In this document: positions 56,362-64,000 of the stretch, one piece after another
How positions within the stretch are numbered: the first letter of the stretch is position 1
Layout: every line of letters starts with the position of its first letter
Assembly (NCBI RefSeq): GCF_933775445.1
Contig: NC_065878.1
Coordinates: forward strand, 14,209,395 to 14,273,394
Direction: 5' to 3'
DNA: 64,000 nucleotides
Source: Argentina anserina
Taxonomy: Eukaryota > Streptophyta > Magnoliopsida > Rosales > Rosaceae
Program-made: the position numbers and the translations under genes
Notes under the pieces: generated by a model
Database searches by the model: none
What the model saw: only the letters and a program-made list of their open reading frames with translations
Told to the model about the DNA's origin: nothing

Positions 56362-59169
56362 CTATATATGAAGCAGAAGCATATGCTTTAGACGCCGGCT
56401 GATCAAAACTAGCCTCAGGCAAAGGCGGCAGAACCAATCTTTTATATCAGTTATGAACTTGATGTACGCATACCTCCATGACCTGTTGAAAATCAAACTC
56501 CCACAAACTCCCCAGAATCCAACAACAAACCCAAGCCCCATACTGAAGTAAAATTCCTTCGTTATAAGTTCATCATCAGCTTCCAAGGTATGCGGATTTG
56601 TATCGTCTTGAGGACATGCCTTATGTAGTGGAGGTCCACACAGTTGAGGATTTCCTTCATAAGCTGCATCAAATGTTTGGAGCTGAGGGCCAATTGGAAT
56701 CTCTCCAAACAGGTTGTTATAGGATAAATTCAAGAAACTAAGTTGATATATCCAAGCAAGGCTGATGGGAATTCTTCCTTCTAGCTGATTGCTTGATAAA
56801 TCAAGAGAATCTAATGACTGCAGCTTGCCAATGTCTTGACTGATCTCTCCTTTAAGAAAGTTTCCTGACAGATTCAATGAAATCAACCCCACAAGAGTGG
56901 TGATACCACTTGGAATTTGTCCCGTCAATTTATTGCTTGAGAGATCAATTCTCTTTACCAGTCCCAGAGTGGTCTTGTATTTGGACATTGTTCCTTTCCA
57001 TATGAAAGATACTTCATTGTCATAATCACCAGCGAAACCAACCAAATTATTATAACCAGAGGACGTGAATGTATTGTGGATGGTCAGACTAGTATATCCT
57101 TTTGTTGCCAAAGTAGTCAAATTGTTGAGGCATTCTGGTATACTTCCAGATAAATCGTTCACAGAGAAATCCAAAATTTGGATGAATGCTAGATGACATA
57201 ACTCTAATGGCATGGTACCATTAAAGTGATTAGACCTTAGGATAATAACAGTCAAATTTGGAAGTCCAACACCTAACCATTTAGGTATCAAGCCTGAGAA
57301 ATTGTTTTCTCCAAGGTCAATGAGTCCTAATTTTGTGCAGTTATCTAAGGATGAAGGCAATTCTCCCCAAAATCTGTTGTTATTTAGCTTCATAGTGTTG
57401 ATGGAAGACAACGTGCTCATTGTTGTAGGAATTCTTCCAGATAAAGTATTGTTACTCAAATCAAGAAAGCGTAGACGTTCAAAATGAATCCAACAATCTG
57501 GAAGTTGATCACTAGATAAGTGGTTGCTCGAAAGGTCAAGGAACGTTAAATAACTCAAGTTCGTTGGACACAAGAAAGACTCCAAGTTTGAGAATTTGTT
57601 GTTGGAGAGATCTAGAGATGATGCACTTGTAAAAAATGAAGGGACTGGTCCTCCGAACTGGTTCCAACTAAAATTTACTTGAGGATTATATGCAAACCTC
57701 ACACTTGAATCTGCAATTGTTCCCTCAAGTTGATTGCTTGAAAGATCCATAGTCAATACATTACTGAATAAATCCCAAAACCAACTTGGAAGGATACCCG
57801 CAATTGCACCATTAGAAATATCAAGCTGAACAACATTATTTTGAGTTCGAATCCATTCTGGGAAGTGAGGCCCCATCATGCAAGACCCCAACAATATAAA
57901 TTTCAATTGAAAAGGGGGAATCCAGTCAGAATGGAAGTCTAAAGCTAGTGAATTAGAGGACAAATCCAATTGCTTTAGGTTGAAGAGTTTTGAGAAATGA
58001 GTTTGTGTGATCACCCCTTCAAAGGAATTATTACCAAGACGGACGACCTCTAACTTGGACATTTGGCCAATACTGTGAGGTATTGTTCCAGTTAACTTGT
58101 TCCCATCTAGATATAAATCTTTCAATGAACTTTGAGGACATGTAGACAATATTTGAACAAAATCAAAAATCTGTCCACTGAGATTATTTTGATTAATATA
58201 CAAGCCCTGCAAGCCACACAACTTAGCAAATGAATGCGGAATCTCTCCTTCAAGTTGGTTGAAACTTAGACCAACATGTTGGAGATAGGTCATGTTGTGC
58301 AAGGCAGTGGGAACCAAACCTCTTAAACCAGTGCTAGAAAGGGTAAGATGAGAAAGGGTGGAATTGTAGTTGCGCAACCATTTCAGTGTTGAAGGAGTGA
58401 CAACACCATAGTTGCCAGAAAGATCAATTCTAGCAAGTGATTTGGAAGCATTAAGGAGGGAAAGAGTGAAAGACATTGGAGGAGGAAGATCGCAAATTGA
58501 CAATGTCAGGTTTCTTAAACTAGGGAGTTTGTTTATTGTTTCCAGCCAATCGAAAACTTTACTGAGGTTTGTGAAAGACAAGTCTAAGTAGTTTATAGAA
58601 GAAAGAGGAGTAAGCCAACTGAGGGTATCTGCATGAAGAAGGGGATTAAAATTGAGGTCCAGATGTTCCAGTTTAGTAAGGTTTCCAAGCTGATATGGAA
58701 TTCGACCACCAAAACTGGCCCAACCTAGGTCAAGGTATCTTAAATTGGGCAGAGAACCAATGACCTCTGGAATTTGGCTCCCATTGAAATCATTTAGACT
58801 GAGATCCAAATACTCCAACTGCTGCAATTCAATGAGTTTAGGACTTACAGTACCTTGTAAAAATTTGTAATGAAGATGAAGTTGAATGACATGTCCAGTC
58901 TGGTTGTTGCAGTAGACTCCTTCCCAACTGCAGCAATCTATTGCTGAACCCCATGAAGTAAGTATTTCCCTCTTGATATCAACCATGAGGCCTTGCTTGA
59001 AAGCAAGAAGAGCCAGCCTTTCCCTCTCTATGCACCTCATCCCGGTCATGGTAGCATCTGCATCCTGGTTCCCGACTAATGCTGATGAGTATTTGAATCC
59101 ATGGAACAGCATAAGAACCAATAATATCGCATATGCAAGTTTCCTTCCTACCATCTTAATAGAATGCAT
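56362..59169 (-). CDS. LRR receptor-like protein, EIX1/EIX2 type, intact
   Basis: A 935-residue single open frame of full family length. Residues 1-30 form a signal peptide (hydrophobic AYAILLVLMLF). The LRRNT domain runs about 46-90 (CIERERLALLAFK, DCCSWEGVYC). Roughly thirty LRRs follow. Residues 690-735 are the island (SFIWKGTMSKYKTTLG) before the last four LRRs. LCGPPLHKAC lies at 843-852 and an acidic linker at 855-871. The membrane helix is about 873-894 with a GxxxG pattern (GFVVG), and the short tail RSWRYAYIKF carries YIKF, a YxxF-type endocytosis signal. There is no kinase. Such proteins sit in the plasma membrane, bind microbial ligands and signal through SOBIR1. The first methionine (59169) places the signal peptide well; Met-6 is an alternative. 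A weak TATA-like stretch lies near 59297. Confidence 0.92.
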   Translation of the reverse strand: MHSIKMVGRKLAYAILLVLMLFHGFKYSSALVGNQDADATMTGMRCIERERLALLAFKQGLMVDIKREILTSWGSAIDCCSWEGVYCNNQTGHVIQLHLHYKFLQGTVSPKLIELQQLEYLDLSLNDFNGSQIPEVIGSLPNLRYLDLGWASFGGRIPYQLGNLTKLEHLDLNFNPLLHADTLSWLTPLSSINYLDLSFTNLSKVFDWLETINKLPSLRNLTLSICDLPPPMSFTLSLLNASKSLARIDLSGNYGVVTPSTLKWLRNYNSTLSHLTLSSTGLRGLVPTALHNMTYLQHVGLSFNQLEGEIPHSFAKLCGLQGLYINQNNLSGQIFDFVQILSTCPQSSLKDLYLDGNKLTGTIPHSIGQMSKLEVVRLGNNSFEGVITQTHFSKLFNLKQLDLSSNSLALDFHSDWIPPFQLKFILLGSCMMGPHFPEWIRTQNNVVQLDISNGAIAGILPSWFWDLFSNVLTMDLSSNQLEGTIADSSVRFAYNPQVNFSWNQFGGPVPSFFTSASSLDLSNNKFSNLESFLCPTNLSYLTFLDLSSNHLSSDQLPDCWIHFERLRFLDLSNNTLSGRIPTTMSTLSSINTMKLNNNRFWGELPSSLDNCTKLGLIDLGENNFSGLIPKWLGVGLPNLTVIILRSNHFNGTMPLELCHLAFIQILDFSVNDLSGSIPECLNNLTTLATKGYTSLTIHNTFTSSGYNNLVGFAGDYDNEVSFIWKGTMSKYKTTLGLVKRIDLSSNKLTGQIPSGITTLVGLISLNLSGNFLKGEISQDIGKLQSLDSLDLSSNQLEGRIPISLAWIYQLSFLNLSYNNLFGEIPIGPQLQTFDAAYEGNPQLCGPPLHKACPQDDTNPHTLEADDELITKEFYFSMGLGFVVGFWGVCGSLIFNRSWRYAYIKFITDIKDWFCRLCLRLVLISRRLKHMLLLHI

Positions 59170-59505
59170 TAATATGACTAAAGAAGAAGCAGAACTAAAA
59201 ATCTGCGATTTGTAACGACTAGTTATCTATCAAGCAATCAAGGATTTATGACTGCTTCATATGATCGAGAAACTGTTGCCATGTAACATTAGAAAAATAT
59301 ATGGCATTTTTACCGGTGCCACAATCATTTGAAACTGTGTGATATTGACGGACTTGACTTTCTACGGAATCATATGCATAATATAATACCAGGATAGAGA
59401 ACTTAAAAAAGACGTATCGACTTATGTATTTGTTCGTTTCTGCTTAGAAGTTTCGACCATAATATGCTTCTATTGACTCGCGAAGTCCATAAATATTAAT
59501 TCATA
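59170..59505 (-). promoter_or_regulatory. promoter and leader region of the intact RLP
   Basis: About 336 bp between the RLP start and an LTR that begins at 59506. On the minus strand an AT-rich TATA-like stretch (ATATATTTTTC) lies near 59293-59303. The proximity of the LTR could influence expression. No experimental support. Confidence 0.35.
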
Positions 59506-59897
59506 TGTAATGAGCCGATTTTTCGAGATCGATTTATTTGATTTGGTAGAAATTTTATAAACTTTGTACGATTAATAAAACGCAATGTTTCGCCTCACGA
59601 CATTGTAAATCGAAAAAAAAACGGAACCGTTATCAGAAATTTTAATTAGAAAAACGTTACGTTTCCGCGACGCGAGAATCAACTTTTACTCCATCGTTCG
59701 GTTGCGAAAAATTCCTTCACGAAAGTGTAGAGCTCGTCGATACAAGTTCGTGGACACGTCACGCGTTCTAATCGGACGTCGTACGTGAAAGTTATTAACG
59801 ACGGAAGTCAGTTTCCAATTTTGGAAATGAGTATGAAAGGGAATTAATTGGAGCTAGGGTTTCCATTTTCGGAAACCCTCACCCCGCCTCAATCCTT

Positions 59898-59928
<31 letters not shown>

Positions 59929-62697
59929 CCCGATCGCTCTCTCTCCCCGACCCTCACACCCCTCGCCGACGATGTCCCTCCACCGGCCTCCGTTTTTGAC
60001 ACTTCCGGTGTCATTGGGATCGCACGGCCTCAACTCATCGGCCGGTGGTGATGGCGGCCCACCCTAGGCAGATAATCAGTGGCGTGGACGAAGCACCAAC
60101 TCGGCACCGTCGATCTCTACGTCGCCGGCGTCACAGGAGCTCGGGGCCACGATGACTAGCTCTCCCTCCTCCTCCTCGACGCAATTTGACCTACGGTGAG
60201 ACTCGATTCGAGCGACGACGCCATCGATCTCCTCCCCTCGAATCCGAGACTTTGCGGCGGCGACTGCGGCGGTCTCCGGCCGGTTTTGGGCAAGTTGAAG
60301 GTAATGGTGTGATCGTCTCCTCCCATTCTTTGATTTTCATGTTGGTGGTATATTGTTTTGATCGGAGGTAGAGGAGCGGCGCGACTCGCTGTCTGTGGCG
60401 GCACGTGAGCGCATGTGGAGTAGGGTAGGGGCGGCAGGAGGCAGTGGGGGCGGTGAGGGGAGAAAATGAAGGAGTTTTGGGCGGCGGTGGCGAGCTACGC
60501 ACCGCTTTTAGGATAGGTGCGTGAGTGCCATGCGCTGTCGGCGGAGGTGGCGCGTGAACCCCACGCGCCGCCATGTGCGGCGGCGTGTGAACAATGATTT
60601 CAAACAGTAATTTTTGTAAAAATTATTTTATGTGCGGTGAATGTAAAAAGTAATTTACATATAGTAAATGTGAATTTATTTTACGTACAGTAAATGTGAA
60701 TTTATTTTATATACGGTAAATGTAAATTACGTACAATAATTGTAAAAGTAATTTCTGAAGGGTAAATCGGTAATTATTATTTACTGAGACAGTATTTACG
60801 ATTGAATAGTACATGAATATACAAGAATACGTAAACAGTATGTACTTATACAGAAATACGTAAATAGTATGTACTCGTACAAGAATACATAATTAATATG
60901 TATTTGTATAGTAATACGTGAACAGTCTCAAGACAACCGCACGGTCAGCTACTCCAACCCGTAGACGTGGCACGCCGCCCATCGCCGCCTAGAAGCCATA
61001 TCGGCGATTTGAAGTTCTGCAATTGCATTGTCGTCCAAGCTCCGTCTTTGGCGACGCCAGAGCTTGCGACGCTTCCTTCTGTAGTCCTTCTTTCCTCTGA
61101 TTCCGATCCTAGGTGAATTGAAGCTCGAATCAAGCCGGTTTAATCACGATCTCCAACCATCGATCCGATCACTTGCAGCGGCGTTTCCGGCGACCTCTGG
61201 CCTAATCCGAGCTAGTTGCAGGTACGGTTACAATCTAGTCCGTGTAATCCACGTTTTTTATGTTGGGAATTTTGTAAATTGTAGAAGTTTGGCCGGAGAT
61301 GGTGGTGGTGCGCGTGCCGCTGCCTAGGGCGGCGTATGGGAGGAAGTGGGCGGCAGGGAGACAGCGTTAGGCTGTAGGATGAAACAAGTGGGAAGAGGGG
61401 TGGAATTTGTGGCCGCAAGCAAGCTCACGCGCAACTGTTTGGACGGCATGAGAGCGCCACCCGCGGCTGCTAGAGGGTGGCGCGTGAACAGTATTTTGTG
61501 CACAATATGAAACATTGTTTCAGCTGTAATTAATATTCACCTGAGGTTTTACGGGTTATTTTCTAAGCACGTTTTTATGCTATTAGATGACCGACAAAAC
61601 GAGTGAGGGAATCACCCTCGATGTCGTTGAAGTTGCACGCAGGAAATAAGGTGAGTAAATCTCACCATAACAAGTCTACCATTGGCGGTGACTCATATTT
61701 GTGATTCTTTTAAAAGAGTGAACTGTGACATCTATATAATATAGTGCGTTGTGTATGTGTACAAAAATGGTAAATACAATACATATATATGGGTTGTTAT
61801 ATTCTTTAATGTTACAGTTTTTATTTAAATTGTGAAATTATTGTTTTTGATTAATTGTGGCAGATGAGACTGGAAGGGAGATAATGTACCTTCCGGTATA
61901 ATAGATTATTGGAGTGACTTTACATATATTGTTATGCGAGAGTCGCTTGGTTGTAGTACATAAACATGTGTGAATTCTTATATTATACGTGGTTTTAACA
62001 TTGAATCTTGTTAAAATGTTTTCTGGTCTTCGAACGATGTTGGCATTAAATCGGAACCAAGCCTTGGCCGGGTGTCAGTTATGATCAGTTAGAGCTCTAG
62101 TCTGTATGCTGGTGTACTGCATGAAGGGTAACAAATGGGTTGCTTAGGTCTCACGAGTACACATGTTTTTAAAATGATATTGGGTAACCAGATGGGCTGC
62201 CCAGTGTCTCATGAGTACACATATTTTAAAATAATACTGGGTAACCCGATGGGCTGCCTAGTGTCTCATGAGTACACATGTCTTAAAATGTTATCTATTA
62301 CATTTCCTTGTATGTGATGTATGTTATAATGTTGGTTTACTCATACGGGCTGAAAAGCTTACCGGGTTTGTGTTTACAATCCTGGTCCACCAAATCGATG
62401 GTGTAGGGGATAGTTCTGCATGTGGGGATTAGCAAGCTCAGAGGGCTTACTCGGAAGATTACTGAGGATTTCTTTCTTCTGTTTGTGGTGAGGATTGAGT
62501 GAATATTACATTTCCAATTGTTATAATACTTAAGATATAAACTGGTTATGTATTATTCAAGTCGCCTGAGTCGTACTATGAATTTAGTTTCAATACACTG
62601 TTGCTATAAGATGATTTCAATATATTTGGGATTAGTTTAGAATTTTCATGGCTTCGAATTCAAATTTTTTATCATTCGAAATTTCGGGGTTGTGACA
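59506..62697 (+). repeat. chimeric gypsy LTR (family A left, family B right)
   Basis: Starts TGTAATGAGCCG like family A (GACGCGAGAATCAACTTTTA, CGTAGAG-type block, leader) and ends GGGGTTGTGACA at 62697 like family B (GAGACTGGAAGGGAGATAA, ACTCATACGGGCTGAAAAG). The join is near 60925, where a second GC-rich leader starts. Outer flanks TCATA and CTGCA do not match, as expected if two different insertions were fused by deletion or recombination. Confidence 0.7.
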
Positions 62698-63423
62698 CTG
62701 CAAGTAGTTGTTGATACCATGAATGAATTGGTACCCGGCCAAAAAATTTATAATGGAGAATAATATACAAATTAAAAATCTGAAGCACTTGTAAATGACA
62801 GATTTAGGCAGAAGCAGTAGCACATGTATCTGTTGTATGCCTTGTATCCGAAGGTTTTAGACGTTTAGTGTATTACAACGGCAAAAGTAGCAGCGTTAGT
62901 CGACGATGCCTGATGGATAAACTAAGTCCTTAGTAACTTCACTATGACTAAGAGCCTATCTGATGTGTATAGCCGGTGAAATTCAATCATTTATCAAAAA
63001 TCATTGTTCTTAAGTTGGCAGAGCTACGGAGGTACTTCACTATGAGTCAATGATTTGAAAAGTAACAAGAAATTTTTTTGATTTGGCAAGGAGGATCTGC
63101 CTGTCTCTGATCACAATCACAGATCATGAGAAATGGTGTTAATAAGTAAGGTATTTTGTAGAGGCCCTCCCAGGAATAGCAATACAAATCAGAGTTTTAC
63201 AACATTCTCATTGGGTTGTCCCCTTTTGACATATACGGGAGCGTGCTAAGTTCTAACAACTTTTATTAATGAAAACTTTCACCCGATGCAATTGATCAAA
63301 TGATCATCTAAAGTCCCTTTAATACTAATAGCCAATTAAAGTGCATTCAAGAAATCATAATAGCAGTAAGAACATATTTTCACCTATTGTCAATGTATTT
63401 CAACAGCCCATAGTCCGGTAGGA
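62698..63423. other. no gene seen; 3' flank of the unnamed gene
   Basis: No coding frame or repeat recognised. As the last exon at 63.4 kb is on the minus strand, this is its 3' untranslated region and downstream flank. Confidence 0.5.
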
Positions 63424-63719
63424 TTATACAGTTGTCAGCTTCGCTGCTTGAGCTCGAAACAACTCATTTTTCATACCATAATAGAGTGGTCCCATGCTGG
63501 AAAAGGTGATGAAGTTCCAGCCGAAAGCTGATCCTCCAACAACACAAGTTCCTATATTTTGACCATCTTCAGCCTGCTGCTTCTCACCAGCTACACCTGA
63601 TGGAAGCTCATCTTCTGATGGTGCACCAGATGAAAGCTGCCCTTCTAGCACATTGTTATATCTTGGTGCAGTAAGCGCTTTTGGTGTCATCTGTTTGTAT
63701 AGTTCCATCAGAAGTTTCA
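63424..63719 (-). CDS. last exon of an unnamed plant gene (partial, gene continues past the window)
   Basis: On the minus strand an acceptor (ATATGCAG, 63720-63727) precedes AGGTGAAACTTCTG, and the frame reads VKLLMELYKQMTPKALTAPR, then GQLSSGAPSEDELPSGVAGE, then NIGTCVVGGSAFGWNFITFS and FRAQAAKLTTV with stop TAA at 63424-63426. The exon begins in phase 1; joined to exon 2 of the fragments at 8.5 and 50.3 kb (ending GAAC) it reads EIQEQVKLLMEL without a break. The exon is open with no lesion. The protein family is not recognised; its C-terminus is Gly/Phe-rich. Exons 1 and 2 of this copy would lie right of 64000. Confidence 0.7.
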
Positions 63720-64000
63720 CCTCTGCATATATGCCGCATACAATATAAGTTCATCTCATAAGCCCATATACATTTAAGCCTTAACCATCATATAAAAAGG
63801 TAACAAACAATATCTCAGGCAAGTAAATCCACCATAAAACGTTGAATTCTAGTGTGTCTAAAAGGATCCAAAACTGGAGCACAAGAATCTAACCGTGTAA
63901 AATTTTGAGAAGATGCAACAGATATCATTAGCTATAGTAAGCCAAACGTATGAATTTTTAGCTGTGCAGTTAGCTACTTTTTCTTGTACACTCTTCAAGT
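63720..64000. other. probable intron of the unnamed gene
   Basis: AT-rich sequence upstream (minus strand) of the last exon; no further exon is recognisable before the window ends. Confidence 0.5.

Noticed and set aside
57302..57487. Plus-strand frame inside the intact RLP
   Set aside because: Shadow of the antisense LRR codons.

Overview
This window looks like nuclear DNA of a eudicot plant. It is AT-rich, with intron-bearing gene pieces, plant LTR retrotransposons from several lineages (Athila-like, Tat-like and Tekay/Del-like Ty3/gypsy, plus Ty1/copia), MULE and hAT elements, and EIX-type leucine-rich-repeat receptor-like protein (LRR-RLP) genes. A Rosaceae-like woody eudicot would fit, but that is only an impression. 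Nothing bacterial, viral-replicon or CRISPR-like is visible. The only full-length gene that looks intact is an LRR-RLP at 56.4-59.2 kb; almost everything else is a transposable element or a broken gene copy.

Layout. 0-3.8 kb: internal part of an Athila-like element (minus strand), joined directly to the 3' end of a copia element (plus) at 3.8-5.1 kb and then to an unrecognised broken reading frame (5.5-6.1 kb). 7.5-8.1 kb: hAT-like repeat remnant. 8.2-15.6 kb: two diverged copies of one segment carrying 5' exons of an unnamed gene. Copy 1 holds a MULE (9681-10825, perfect 9-bp target duplication) with a solo LTR nested in it (10117-10333). Between the copies lies a gypsy LTR (from 10967) whose TATA box received a hAT element (11292-11757). 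15.9-18.5 kb: plus-strand gene fragments (a short unnamed exon, a chloroplast bestrophin, the C-terminal TPR part of a BSK kinase).

18.9-37.2 kb: one minus-strand LRR-RLP pseudogene split by a 13.5-kb Tat-like element (21020-34502). Inside that element, between integrase and 3' LTR, sit an intronless MAEA/GID9 pseudogene and an antisense, intron-bearing plant mobile domain (PMD) gene. The upstream half of the RLP has a nearly homogeneous array of about twelve two-LRR units.

37.2-49.2 kb: LTR remnants and a complete but dead Tekay/Del-like element (40321-48866, target duplication ATGTA) inserted into an LTR of a related family. 49.2-55.7 kb: diverged intergenic repeats, a third exon fragment of the unnamed gene, a foldback element, a reverse-oriented LTR piece and a 1.9-kb solo LTR. 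56.4-59.2 kb: intact RLP. 59.5-62.7 kb: LTR chimera. 63.4-63.7 kb: last exon of the unnamed gene; it joins in frame to the exon-2 fragments elsewhere, so the parent copy probably continues past the right edge.

I found no previously undescribed system that I could defend. The most informative signals are the nested insertion history, host gene copies inside the Tat element, LRR-array homogenisation in the dead RLP, and dispersal of the unnamed gene's exons.
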